NCBI GenBank assembly: GCA_914767715.1
Contig: OU612069.1
Location: 24,983,387-25,047,386 of the forward strand
Direction: 5' to 3'
DNA length: 64,000 nt
DNA from: Membranipora membranacea
Taxonomy: Eukaryota > Bryozoa > Gymnolaemata > Cheilostomatida > Membraniporidae
Under the pieces are notes generated by a model, which made no database searches, had not been told where the DNA came from, and saw nothing but the letters and a program-made list of their open reading frames with translations. Made by a program: the position numbers and the translations under genes. Below, piece by piece: positions 1 to 11,655 of this stretch; the first letter of the stretch is position 1; each line of letters opens with the position of its first letter.

Positions 1-292
1 TGGTAGTAGTAGAGATAACTGGTAGTAGTAGAGATAGCTTGTAGTAGTAGAGATAACTGGTAGTAGTAGAGATAACTGGTAGTAGTAGAGATAGCTGGTA
101 GTAGTAGAGATAGCTTGTAGTAGTAGAGATAGCTGGTAGTAGTAGAGATAGCTGGTAGTAGTAGAGATAGCTGGTAGTAGTAGAGATAGCTGGTAGTAGT
201 AGAGATAGCTGGTAGTAGTAGAGATAGCTGGTAGTAGTAGAGATAGCTGGTAGTAGTAGAGATAGCTGGTAGTAGTAGAGATAGCTGGTAAT
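1..292. repeat. 19-bp minisatellite, about 15 copies
   Basis: A head-to-tail array of a 19-bp unit (tggtagtagtagagatagc) runs from the window edge to about 292. Units differ by single changes such as gataac/gatagc and tgg/ttg. The array probably continues to the left of the window. It has no coding potential in a sustained frame. Confidence 0.95.
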
Positions 293-589
293 AGTATTCC
301 ATTACAGTCATTCATTTTCAATTATGATTATGAAATGCTACTACTGGCTATCCCATCACAGTTTGAGTGCTTAAACTTATCTTGACCTTGAACTGAGAAC
401 CAGCAGTTATTGAAGAGATATCTCCTTAATTATAATGCCTCTATCAAAATGGACCTTTTTTTGAGAACTTGCTGCTTCGATTGGTAATAATGTTTGAAAT
501 GTGAGGGAGTCAAATAATTTATGACACCAGTTAACGTAAATGGGTGTCGAGCATTATCATGACTGTGAAGTGGATGGCCTCAGGCGGGC

Positions 590-3090
590 ATACAACTATT
601 GCAGCCTCTGCTGGTACTTGTGCTCGTGTTCACCCTCGTATTACATCCAAGAGATGTGAAGAGCCTGGAGTTTGCCGATTACAATTCTCTGCTGGATATA
701 AAAAACTCTCTAAATATTCAATCACTCAAAGATATATGGAACACAAACTATAAAAAAAAAGTTAAAAACGTAGATCCCGGCTTATTGAAAGTAAAGAAGC
801 GTGGCAGGAGAGCATGTGTCCATGTAAATCTAAGTAGCCGTAAAGGCAGGATTCCACTACCAGGCATTGTTCTGACTAACGCTAACTCTATAATACACAA
901 GCTAGATGAACTTATTGAACTCAAAATGCCTCTTAAATTTATCACAGATAGTCTGAATCACTGAGTCCTGGCTCTCACCAAATATAACCAGATCCCGGAC
1001 AGAACTTAATGGATATGACCAAATCAGAAACGACAGGTTGCCAGAAGACAGCAGCAAAACTATTGGCGGCGGAATCCTGGTTTACATTGATAAAAAATGG
1101 TCAACAAATAAAAAGCAAATCTTCAACCACACTGATAGCAACTGCGAACTAATGACAATCAAATCTCGACCTCACTGGCTACCATGAGAATTCTCCTCAG
1201 TGATAACAATATCATGCTATGCTCCCTTCACTGGACAATCACGCTTGAAAAATTCTAAAATTGCTACAATAAAGACTATCGTAGCTCACGTCAAGGATAT
1301 GGAGACAAATTACCCTGAAGCTTGTATATGATCATGGGTGATTTTAATCAACTGCCCATCAAACTCAACAACTACTACCAGATCGTAAAAAACCCACACG
1401 CAACAACAGAACTTTGGACAAGTGCTTTGTCCGTGTAAAAATGGATATAGCCAATGCTGTCAATTAGGAAACTTAGGAAAATCTGATCACCATGTAATTC
1501 ACCTAATACCCACCTACAGACCTTTCTCAACCAACAAACCAACAAATATTTCATGCCGTAATTATTCTGATGAAAACTGCAATAATCTCCTTGCCTGTTT
1601 TGACACTACAATCTGGGAAAACCTAACCCATGAAGACGACAACATAGACACTCAAACCAACATCATATCAGATTATATCACATTCTGCACAGACCTCTGC
1701 ATCCCACCTAAAACAGTAAAGATACAACCCAACCAAAAACCCTGGATCAACACAAACATCGAACGCTTAAACGATCAGAAACACTATGCTCATCAAATTG
1801 GAAATAAAAAAACTATATCATAAACTGAAAAGAAATGTTAGCACAGCAATCAAAAAATCCAAACAAGAATACTCTGCCAAAATACAGCAGCACCTAGCGA
1901 ACGAACCTGCCAGAGCGTGGAACCATATTAAAAAACTCAGCGGATTCCCTAGAAATGACACCACCCTTACTACAAGCACAGACTTCAAACCAAATGAGCT
2001 CAATAACTTCTTCTGCCGTTTTGAAAAACGAGACATTGGCCAACCAATTGTAGATTCAACAAAAGTGATAGCACCTGTCTTTGAAATTAACGACGACACA
2101 GTCTTAAAGCAACTGAAATCTCTAAATCCTAGCAAAGGGCAAGGGCCTGATGGAGTCATCCCTAAAGTCCTAAAACTTTGTGCCTACCAACTAGCAACAG
2201 TCACACCAATGGACCCGTACCAATTTGCATACAGAACAAATCGCTAAACTCAAGACGCAGTTATGTGCCTCACAACAACCATAACCAACTTTATTGATAA
2301 GGCCCAGACAAACTATGCTGGCTGTCTCTTCCTAGATTTTTCATCAGCCTTCAATACAATGAGAGTAGAATATTTAATCCCTTCACTGCAACACCTTGAC
2401 TCAAACATTACAAAATGGATTATTAGCTTTCTCAGTAATCATTAATTCTCATTAATTATAACTTACTCTCAGATACACTCATTACCAACACTGGCACCCC
2501 TCCAGGATCTGTACTAAGTCCTCTATTGTTTTCATTGTATATTGATGGAATTAGATATAGATGTCAGAACTTTCATGTTTTAAAATATGCGGATGATACT
2601 TGTTTGATTGGACTCATAGGTAATTCCTTTGATTTAGATTGTTATTTTTCTGAAGTAAATGGAATAGCTAATCAATGCTCAGATCTGGACCTCCTTTTAA
2701 ACGCAGGCAAAACTAAAGAAATGTTATTTTCAACTAAACGTGAAAGACCTGTCAGCCCTAGCCTCTTACTTAATGGATCAGTTATTTCTTTCTGTGAGAC
2801 TACTAAATATCTATGTGTTGAGATTGACCATAAGCTTAGATATGAAGCTCACATCCAAAATGTTGTTCGTAAGGCAAATCAAAGAATCTAATTCTGTATT
2901 TGAGTACCAAGCCACTAGCATGCATGCTTTTTAAAGGTTTTATTGTTTCACTTATAACGTATTTTCTACCAGTCCTCTATCTTGCTATTTATCAACAAGA
3001 TAAGAAGGACATGCGCAAAATATTTAAAGATGCTTCCTTTGTCAGGAGCATTTTTGTAACTCCTGACAAATACCATAGTTATTATACTGA
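590..3090 (+). mobile_element. LINE-A: decayed non-LTR retrotransposon (endonuclease + reverse transcriptase)
   Basis: Translated pieces in shifting frames read as one LINE polyprotein. About 850-1820 is an apurinic-endonuclease-like part: an LTNANS start, a GDFN motif near 1340, then KSDHHVIHL. About 1830-2900 is reverse transcriptase: GQGPDGVIPK, QFAYRTNR, FLDFSSAFNT, TGTPPGSVLSPLLFSLYID and an intact KYADDTCL catalytic box near 2580-2610. The reading frame is broken by stops (for example near 961, 1185 and 2245) and frameshifts. The sequence between YQLATV and TPMDPYQFAY (about 2190-2215) lacks the roughly 90 residues normally found there, so an internal deletion is likely. No ORF1 or clear 3' tail was found. 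The overall type is CR1/L2/Rex-like, but the clade is not certain. It is closely related to LINE-C at 15.2-16.1 kb. Confidence 0.85.
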
Positions 3091-4085
3091 TATTTATTAG
3101 TGTAGGTAAGCAGCAACCTTATAGGCCCTGTATTTATGGACAGCACACATGCAAATTAAGGGTTTATACTGTGCATGCGCTGAAAGCATGCTTGTGTTAT
3201 TCCATGGCTTACTCGGAGATGTTTTATTTATTTAGCCTTGGTCTGCTGAGCTAGCAAAATGTAACTTATTGTACTATCTTAAATAATCTGCCGTACAATG
3301 CAAAGTGTAGCACAAAGGAGCCGATCATTAAGGCATAACTGATACATTATATCAAGCACTAATCCTTGGCGTGCTAATGATAATTGAAGGATTTTTGATT
3401 TAGCTTCAGTTTAATTATTATGAAACAAAAATATAATTGGGAAGATAATTAGTTAGTAATATGTAAATTTAGGCAGCAACTATTAGAGACACAACTGCCT
3501 CAACAAAAATAGTGTTCAACAATGTTTATTGCAACAGTGTCCTTTTAATCAATGCTATTCTCCCCCCCCCCCCCCATTTTATTAGCCACTACACTATTCA
3601 TGTACAATGGTTGTGTCTAGTTATTTACATTACCACAATTAGCAGTAGAAACTTGTGCTATGATTATTTATTTATTATTGGTTTTTAGTTGTGACTATTT
3701 ATCTGGTCATGGAAAGCAGCATTAGAAAAACTGATGGATGTAGAATTATTATTAATTCTATGATTAACATAACTTATACATACTGGAAACTTCAGAATAG
3801 GAGTAAGATCATTTTTATGTTTAATAATTATTTATTATCAAATAAATGACATACGTAGCGATGCCATGTGCTTACCAATATTTATCATATGTTTTATAAT
3901 TAATCTTGGGTTTATGAGTCATGTATAGTCAGCAAACAGTCAGCATCATTGCAAAATATCGACCCTAGCAAATGTTCTACTTATCTGCAAACGGAATTTT
4001 TTATGAGCAACCTCAACATTATTGCAACGTGCCAACTCAACAATCCTAACACCCTATATAAGGCAGGGCCCACCGTAGTAAGTTT
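3090..4085. other. AT-rich intergenic stretch with a poly-C tract
   Basis: I see no gene here. A run of 14 C lies at 3562-3575. The remaining sequence is AT-rich and has stops in all frames. It may hold the LINE-A 3' end, but no boundary is visible. Confidence 0.5.
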
Positions 4086-4323
4086 GTAGTAGCATTTTAG
4101 ACTTTGGCAGCAAGGGTTTGTCAGGGTAGTAGCACTTTAGACTTTGGCAGCAAGGGTTTGTCAGGGTAGTAGCATTTTAGACTTTGGCAGCAAGGGTTTG
4201 TCAGAGTAGTAGCACTTTAGACTTTGGCAGCAAGGGTTTGTCAGAGGAGTAGCATTTTAGACTTTGGCAGCAAGGGTTTGCCATAGTAGTAGTATTTTAG
4301 ACTTTGGTAGCAAGGGTTTACCA
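4086..4323. repeat. 40-bp tandem repeat, about 6 copies
   Basis: Six imperfect copies of a 40-bp unit beginning gtagtagcattttagacttt and continuing ggcagcaagggtttgtcagg. Copies alternate cattttag and cactttag. The last copies are more diverged, which is typical of decay at the edge of an array. Confidence 0.92.
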
Positions 4324-4369
4324 AGAGTATCAATTATAGACATTGGTGGTAAGAGATTATTAAGGTGAA

Positions 4370-4560
4370 ATACAGAGTTCAGGATTACGAGTTGAAGACA
4401 CGGTGACAGAGACGTACACAAACAGGAATTACAGAGTTCAAGATTACGAGTTGAAGACACGGTGACAGAGATGTACACAAAGAGGAATTACAGAGTTCAA
4501 GATTACGAGTTTGAAGACATAGTGACAGGAGCATTCACAAAGAAGAATTACAGACTTCAC
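4370..4560. repeat. 60-bp tandem repeat, about 3 copies
   Basis: Three copies of a unit of about 60 bp containing gattacgagttgaagacac and ggtgacagag.gtacacaaa follow directly after the 40-bp array. The third copy is degenerate. The unit is unrelated to the preceding one, so two independent minisatellites sit side by side. Confidence 0.9.
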
Positions 4561-5370
4561 TAGAATATAGCAAGTACCGTATTATTTTGTAAGGCAATTA
4601 TTTTTAAGACCTTGAAGATTTATTTATATCTCAAATTTTATGAAGTTAAAGTGTCATATGATTTTGTTTTCAATAAATTCAAAATTCGCAAGAGGCTAAT
4701 ATTTTCTAGCCGGGCAGGTGGCACTTCAGGGTATTTATTGGCATACCTAAAGTGGGGCGTAAAGCAGTTTATTTTGGCAAGTGAGACTGCTTCGCTTGGG
4801 TCAAATACTTTAATAAGTTAACATAACTATTGGAGAGCTTGAATCAAAGTCATCCTTTGATGTAATTGAAAGTGATTATTTATAAGGCGGGAATTGAATT
4901 TTTTTATCATAAGCAGACTATCAAATTATATGTTATGTAATAGTAAAGCTAATTCTTTGAAGTATCATTTCCCCCCGCAAGTCAGGGTAAGGATAGTCAT
5001 AGTTCTATCAAGTAGCCTTTTCTGTTCAGAACTGTGAACGGTAGAACGAAGTCTATTTTTGGGTTGCCTTTTGTTAAACAAAGCACTTGATTATTGACAT
5101 AATAGACTAAATGAGATATTAATCTGGTTTATTAACATAGTATGTAGACATAAACATAGACAGGTCATACATAATTTGTCGCATTCTTGTAAACTTTCCT
5201 AACCACGTCATAATAAGGAAGTTACAATAGCACTCAAACTGTGACATGATAGCTGGTAGAAGCATTTCATTATAATCCACTGGTTGATAATAAAATGCTC
5301 CCATCAGCTATTCTGGTATAGTTTGAACGCCTTAACTAGGATAAGATCAATGGTTGACGGTGGAGTTATG
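4560..5370. other. Intergenic, no gene seen
   Basis: AT-rich sequence in which only short open stretches occur. None shows domain motifs or splice-bounded coding. Confidence 0.4.
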
Positions 5371-5465
5371 TTTTTAGTCATACATGGGGAGCTTTCAATG
5401 GTTGATTGTTCCAGCCCCCAGCACTCACGGGTGTATACCTCCCCGGTGTACTTGTCTACTGACTG
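5371..5465 (+). mobile_element. SINE fragment lacking its tRNA-like head
   Basis: The block gggagctttcaatggttgat followed by ccagcccccagcactcacgg closely resembles the body of the SINE at 5700-5935 (ggggaagctttcaaaaattg, then ccagaccccagaccctccgg). The tRNA-like A and B boxes are missing here. It is therefore read as a 5'-truncated or broken copy of the same family. Confidence 0.5.
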
Positions 5466-5699
5466 ACTCATGGAAATTCATATGACAGCATGGAGAGATA
5501 TGTTGGCAAGCTGCAAAGACAGCTAAAACTTACTACAGGCGGTACCAGCACTGGGCCGTGTAAGGCTAATTACCCTACCACATTCACTGTATTTAAGAGG
5601 GCGGTGATGATGGAAAGGAGAGTGCTGTGGGATGAGAGAACAAAACTCTGAGTAGTGAATAGCGGGCCTGCTAATTGGCACCATTAGCCCTGTCTTTTT

Positions 5700-5935
5700 T
5701 TCGGAATGGTGAGATGGTGCAATCGGTTAGTGCGCTTGTTATTCACTGCAAGGTGATTGCTTCGAGTCCCACCGGGGAAGCTTTCAAAAATTGATTTTTC
5801 CAGACCCCAGACCCTCCGGTGCTTTCCTCAAAAATAGTTCTACTTCTGCACGCATAGTCATATTTCAGGCTGTGATATAAGGTTCTGCCCAATACGATTG
5901 ACCTTATGGATTAAACATTAAGTATAGAAAAAAAC
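5700..5935 (+). mobile_element. tRNA-derived SINE
   Basis: The first 70 bases look like a tRNA: an A-box-like segment (tggtgcaatcggttagtgcg, about 5714-5733) and a B-box-like gcttcgagtccc at about 5759-5770. A non-tRNA body follows, ending at an A-rich stretch near 5928-5935. The head does not fold into an obvious full tRNA and is attached to a longer body, so a SINE is favoured over a tRNA gene. Confidence 0.7.
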
Positions 5936-6465
5936 GCACATAGTGTCATTGAAATTGGTTTGTTATGCAGAGGCAATAAGAAATATATGCCGTTTGAGTA
6001 ATATGATGCATGACTCATTGCACATAGAAATTAGGTTGCTGTTCAAACTTGAGCCTCTGACTGTCCATAAGTAGTTGCAGAATCAGTGTGGGAAGCTTAT
6101 AGCTTAGAGAACATAACTTTAATCATTATATTGCCATGTTTCTTGCATCAGGTCATTGATTTTTATTCTAAACATGACATGGCTCATCGAGCTGTTTCCT
6201 TTATATGGCATCATATCCAACAGGTACAGACATAACTTTGCAAATTGGTGGTTGCTGTTGCCACCGCTGTGTGATTTTCTAGTAGCTGTTGTAGATGCAG
6301 TAAGAGTTCCAACAAAAAAATGAAACACAAGACTTGATACCATTTATTGGCTCCATTTATTAGATATTAAATTTGATTAAATATAGCTTTCCTCCAAAAA
6401 TTATGATGTTAAGTTCAAAAATATTTGAAGACCCTTGCTGTCACCTTCTCTTCTCTCTCTTACAG

Positions 6466-8673
6466 TTAGCCTTGTTGTTGCATTGCATGAAACTGAGCAA
6501 CCATGTACTCCAAGAGTGCTCTCAGCTCATCAATGCCTACAAAATAAATTGGACATAGATTGTCATAGTCTACATGATGTTCTGTTGATGTTTGGCTATA
6601 AATCAGTGGCCTGAGAAAGAACATGACATAAATTAGTCATTTTTTAATAAAAGCTCAACAGATTATATAATTTTTGATTGTATTTATACAACAATGTGAA
6701 TATAATAAAAATGAAGTTAAAGCAGGAATCACACAGTTACTGGAACAATACTCTCTTAATCATCGTAGTGAGCATGATTGGAAATTTTGTTTCAACTATA
6801 GATAAGATAAATATAGGTCAACATCATATCAAAATGCAACCATTATTAGTATCAACACTTACTTAGGCATATTGTTTTAGCATACCACACTTCACCAGCA
6901 CAGCATGTATAATGCTGTGTCGGGCACGGAAGCTGCTCCTGGTAGTATGTTGTGTCTTGCCAATATCTGGTCGAATATCTGTAAACAGAACAACAATAAT
7001 CAAAAATACTAATTTCATTTTAGGCTGCAAATTAAGAGACAAGGCAACTATCATATACACTGTCTCGCAGAGGAGGATCTGCCCTGTAATTACAGAAGAT
7101 AACAACTAAAAACTCTAAACAAGCTGCAAAGCCATGTAAATTTCAGTTTGTCGACGTATCATAAAAAAGACTAACTGGTTTTCCTTAACACAAAATGATC
7201 AGATCAAGTCCATTGAATAATTGCCTAAGCAGTAACGTTTTTATTTCATATATTATGTGTACATAGACTATAAGCTACTGAGGATAGCAAAATAATAAGA
7301 AGTCTTTAAATGTAAAGTGTGTCAACAGAGGATGATTCAAACACATGAAATAATTGGGTAAACTGTGCTGCTTAAATCACATCAAACTTCAACCGCAGAG
7401 CAACATAGCGTCAAATATAATGCTGCGCCCTAAAGGTATAGTAACGCACCTTTATTTCTCAGTCTTTGAACAGAGATAGAAAGTTTCGATTTTAACCAAC
7501 ATGTTGACCCACAATTGTGTGGGATAACCAAATTTATTGTGGTTCTGATCAGCGGATGTAAAACTATCATAGGACTCACCTGGATAACGATCTATATCTA
7601 GTGCATCTATCCCAACCCAAGAATCCACAGCTGTAAGTATATTTGTTAGAGTAATAGTATTTGTATTTTATGCTGACAGAGTGGGTTCTACTTTTTACAG
7701 CAACAGCTTTCACTTTGCAACATGTTTTCCCACCAGTTGTGTCCCTCCTTACTTTGTGATGGTGGTAGTTGAAGTAAGGGAAGTTTACAAAGGGAAAAGG
7801 TCGAACTGGTGCGATTGCTGTTGGTTTGGTTGTTGTTGGTGCACTTGTTGTTGGTGGTGTGGTTGTTGTTGGTGTGGTTGTTGTTGGTGTGGTTGTTGTT
7901 GGTGTGGTTGTTGTTGGTGTGGTCGTTGTTGGTGTGGTAGTTGTTGGTGTGGTCGTTGTTGGTGTGGTTGTAGGGGGTAGGGTCTGTCCAAGCTCTTCTG
8001 CAGCTTCCTCAACAAGGATGTGAGCCTTACTGTTGAAATCACTCTATAATAATAATGAATAAAAAATATATAACATCTTGCTGCATGCATGTGAGCCTTA
8101 CTGTTGAAAGAACTCTAATGAAAATATACAAAATATGAAATGATACAAGACTAACACCATATGCTAAGTTGACTTCCACTGTGTGTCAATGTATAACAAT
8201 AAGGTTCATATTGATTGGTTTTTCAAATCAAAATATCATTTTACCACTGACCATTAATATTACAATCAGCTTATTTTTTAAACAATCAAAATTTTCAAAA
8301 TTTTCAAGCATTAATGTTATGGACAGATCTTTTGGACAGATTCAAGTTTATGCTTGGAGAGTTTGTTATTGCGCTCTGATATTTACTTGTGGACAGAGGC
8401 TGCATCTTAAAGCATAGCAGATTGATTTAACCACCCTGTTTTTAGACTTCTGTACCAGGGTAGCAGGCTCTACCATTCCAAGACTACATTCTTAAGAGCA
8501 CTCACCTTCAAGCTCTGTGGAACGCTCGGGTTTTCGAGAAATGTGTTGATTTCTTTCAGCAGAGCTTCTCCCTCAGCTAAGTTAGTAGCTATTGCTTCAT
8601 CAATCTCATACCCTGAGATATCAGAGATTAAAAGAAACAAAACAAACGCTGAGTAGACTGTTGAAAGCCCCAT
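6466..8673 (-). CDS. Secreted Thr/Pro-rich protein with Cys-rich EMI-like domain, copy 1
   Basis: Four exons on the minus strand join in phase: 8506-8673, 7580-8043, 6863-6978 and 6466-6536, giving 272 aa. Exon 1 starts MGLSTVYSAFVLFLLISDIS, a clear signal peptide, followed by an acidic, probably helical segment. Exon 2 holds a mucin-like TTTTP repeat tract (about 45 residues), a His/aromatic stretch, a basic site (KVRRD) and the start of the Cys-rich part (GGKTCCKVKAVAV, then WDRCTRYRS). Exon 3 adds YSTRYWQDTTYYQEQ and PCPTQHYTCCAGEVWY. Exon 4 is a short helical tail ending in TAA. The W-x-R-C-x-R-Y-R...CC pattern resembles EMI domains of extracellular adhesion proteins; this is inference, and the exact family is unknown. 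AATAAA-type signals lie downstream (about 6342-6360). It is one of three tandem paralogues. Confidence 0.8.
7815..7975. repeat. Coding microsatellite of the Thr/Pro tract, copy 1
   Basis: About ten copies of a 15-bp unit (ttgttggtgtggttg) encode the Thr/Pro repeats of the minus-strand gene. The unit is a multiple of three, so length change keeps the frame. Open frames on the other strand and in other frames here (poly-Val/Gly, Gln/His/Pro) are by-products of the repeat. Confidence 0.85.
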
Positions 8674-8747
8674 CCTATTCTCAGATCAAGCGTTGTCTAC
8701 TGATGTGGATGGCGTTTAAATTAAGCTAACAGAGAAATACTATCTAC

Positions 8748-8753
8748 TTTATA
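8748..8753 (-). promoter_or_regulatory. Probable TATA box of copy 1
   Basis: TATAAA on the minus strand lies 75 bp upstream of the start codon at 8673. The paralogue at 21.6 kb has a TATAAA at the same 75-bp distance from its homologous start codon. That supports a shared core promoter. Confidence 0.45.
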
Positions 8754-8889
8754 CCATTGTGAGAGCACCTTCCATTCTTACAGCTAACATGTGGGCCAAT
8801 ATGATTGGATCTTGGTATAGAGGACCAAGGTCAAGGTCATTGGTAATCAATCACTGTGAGATGAGTTTATGGAAACGGTATTTCTATTT

Positions 8890-8936
8890 ACAACCAAAGC
8901 CCATCCAGCCACCCAAATTGGTTGGGCTTTGGTTGT
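8890..8936. repeat. 14-bp inverted repeat, 19-nt loop
   Basis: Arms acaaccaaagccca (8890-8903) and tgggctttggttgt (8923-8936) are perfect reverse complements. It lies upstream of copy 1. Function is unknown. Confidence 0.8.
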
Positions 8937-8949
8937 TTTCAATCTAACA

Positions 8950-10916
8950 TGTAATGCATGGCTTGGGTACTCATTAAAGTTTCGGTCCCGAACAACAAAC
9001 TTCATATTAGGTGCAGGCCATCATTTCCTGAGATTTTAGACAGTTAAGCTAAAACACAAAGGCTGAGGAAGACGAAAAACTTCGGGCAAAACCATGTATG
9101 TATGAGACTTTCTCATATCAAAGGTGCCTGCTTTCTTGTACAGTGATAACACGCTGTGTGTCACAAATAATTCGCATTTCGCGGAAAAAACTTGCCAGTT
9201 AAGGATTGCAGAAATTATGCCTCAGCAGCAAACATCCATGCCTGCTTGCTTAAACTATAAACTTATCTAAGCCAAGCAAAACAAACTTTGTTCTAAGTTC
9301 TAAATCTTGATCTATCATCCTGTTTTAAGATAACCTGTATTTTGAGGTCCCTGATGGTATATCTAACCCTATATATGGATTCTCCATGTCTTTTTACAGC
9401 TATAATAAGTCTGTAAGTTTAAATCTCTGAGACCATCCTGTGAGGAATAATGACCTGAAACAGATGTGCTGACTTTTTTTGTTAGAACATTTTATATTTA
9501 GGAAACCCCCCTTCAGGATGACGTATGGGCGGTGGTAAACAATTTTTGTCACCCAATTCTATAGAATTGGGTAACGAAACAACTTAACTATCGTTTTAAC
9601 TCCTTGACATATACAATCAGAAAATTCAAGCATGTCAGCTCCATGGCATTTGTACATAGTTAGCACACAATATTTTATATCAAGGCACAATCTGATCTGA
9701 TCCATTTGTTTATTATAAACATCTGTTTATCCTAGTAGTGATGTGAGTGTTAATACCCATGCTTTCTTAGAGATGAATGAATTTGCCATGAGCAGTTGAT
9801 AAAACATTGACCTGCCTCAGTTACCATGCTGGAGACGATCTATGACAATAGTGATAAAGGAAGCTCCTATTTGATCCCTAATCCTGACCACAAGCTAGTT
9901 GATTCTAGATATCCATTTTAGTTTTGATTCTTAACAATGCAAGGTCATTTTGGCTCATTCTGAAGCTGACTAGCAGGAAAATCGGCTGTGTCCAGTTTCA
10001 ATTTCATGGATGCTTTAACCTGATTGCCATATAAAGGTTTTGAATTTATCAATTGATTTGATTGATCAGACAGTTGAACGACTGTTCAATCTATCACTGG
10101 AAAAGTGTACACAATGCCATTACAGCCCTCAGACTGTCAGCTATTCATCAGCTGATATAAGCTTGGTATATTCCTGCTGCTCTTTCAGTTTCCTATGCTA
10201 TGACCAGTAAATAGTACAGGGTCATCTGCATTGCAACCTCGTGCTATAAATAGTAAATCAGGAAGAGTTAAAGGAAACAGTATCCTTGAATTTCGTCTAA
10301 ACTCAAGGATTGTTCCGTGTTGATGCCTGATCAGAGTATCAATAGGACACCTTGGTTTCCTACATCTGCATACAGATCAGTGTTATCTTACAAATGTGGA
10401 ATCAATATCAAAGCTTCCAGGTGTTTTGCTATATTATATTTTCACATTGTCTGAGAATCTAAGGACCGATCCCGTCTTACAATATCTAAGATTGATTGTT
10501 TTATCCCATTAATACTACATCGAAAGCAGAGGTTTTGTGAAAGTGGACGCAGAAAAATTAAAAAAATTAAAAAAATCCTCATTATAAGATAATGCACATG
10601 TGGGGAATATTAGGCACACAATAGCAGCATAAACATTTAATTTAAATGTGGCTGTGAGACTTTGATTGACAGAAATTTTCTTTAGGAAAGGTCAAACTGG
10701 ATTATTTCTCCGGTTCCAACAACATATCCTTGTCTGCTTCAGTATATTGCAATGTCCCCCGGGATGATATAGCAGCATAAACATGTACATGAATGAGTAC
10801 CGGTTTCATGGTGGCCAGTCGCAAATTTTAAGTGCTCTTAGAAAATTTAAAATTATATCTAATTTATTGATATTTAACCTTTACACAATCAAATCTTAAC
10901 GTTGCAAATTTAACAA
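8950..10916. other. Intergenic, no gene seen; contains a 22-bp palindrome
   Basis: There is no sustained coding here. A perfect 22-bp palindrome (acccaattcta/tagaattgggt) lies at 9551-9572. The left part (8950-9130) shares patches such as gctaaaa and aaaggctgaggaaga with 23040-23170, upstream of copy 2, so it belongs to the duplicated block. Confidence 0.5.
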
Positions 10917-11150
10917 AGAGTGTTTGTTCAGTGTCAGAGAGTATTTGTTCAGTACCAAAGAGTATTTTGTTCAGTACAAAGATTACTTGTTCATAACAAA
11001 GAGATATTGTTCACTCTTTGTCTTGACTTGGAGCAACTCCTTGCTTGGAGTTAGCTTGGAGCCTGGAATGGATTTGAAACAAACTGGAGTGGAAACAAAC
11101 TGTACTGGAAAAGAACTGGACTGGAAACAAACTGGATTGGAAACAACTAA
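10917..11150 (+). repeat. Imperfect tandem repeats at the LINE-B 5' end
   Basis: Two short arrays are present: a unit containing gagtatttgttcagtac (about 10917-11010) and a unit like actggaaacaaactggattg (about 11075-11150). They lie directly upstream of the LINE-B open frame. Such arrays are common in LINE 5' untranslated or promoter regions, so I assign them to LINE-B by inference. Confidence 0.5.
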
Positions 11151-11628
11151 AAATTAAGCTGGTGAAATCTTACACTTGAGATCCTGTGGTGGCTGTAAAC
11201 CATGGAGAGGGACATCTGAGTCAGTGGTTTGACTCCTTGATTGGAAACTTCGCTTTCTTTGGAAGAGAATTGGATTCCCAGCCCAGGCTCCCCAGAGTAA
11301 AATTTTTCCCGCCATTCCCCGGAAACGCAAAATGGTGTACCCAGTGGCAACCAAAGCATTTCTGTTCATAGTGATGGTTGGATCCTTACACAACATCACA
11401 AGAGAGATCCACCAGAACGGAAACATACCACCAGAGCTTTTTGGGAGTAGTGGTAAGAATCTACTCTCATGTGCCATTGTTCAACAGCAGGTCATACACA
11501 CCATTTCATTGACAAGAAAATACGAGGTGAGAGGAACACTTGGAAAATTATGTAGTAGGCAATCCTTGCTCAAGCCCATCAGTCATAACCAGGCCATAGC
11601 CATTTCCCTGCTTGTGTTGATTCTATTT

Positions 11629-11655
11629 GGAGATGTAGAACAAAACCCTGGACCA
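11629..11655 (+). other. 2A-like ribosome-skipping motif in LINE-B
   Basis: Codons read GDVEQNPGP, an exact match to the D-V/I-E-x-N-P-G-P core of 2A peptides. It is preceded by the hydrophobic run AIAISLLVLILF, as in reported 2A-like sequences of invertebrate non-LTR retrotransposons (sea urchin STR elements). In known 2A peptides the ribosome fails to form the Gly-Pro bond, releasing the upstream product. Here the PHD finger begins about seven residues after the Pro. Confidence 0.85.

Noticed and set aside
544-964. Open frames at the start of LINE-A as an ORF1 protein
   Set aside because: The longer one begins at a TTG, has no zinc finger or other ORF1 motif, and runs directly into the endonuclease part.
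5700-5775. Functional tRNA gene
   Set aside because: A- and B-box-like segments are present, but the stems are poor and a SINE body follows directly. The same applies at 18810, 22241-22315 and 33370-33450.
7785-8090. Gln/His/Pro-rich minus-strand frame
   Set aside because: It is a shifted frame of the copy 1 Thr/Pro repeat. The Thr/Pro frame links in phase to the signal peptide and Cys-rich exons; this one does not.
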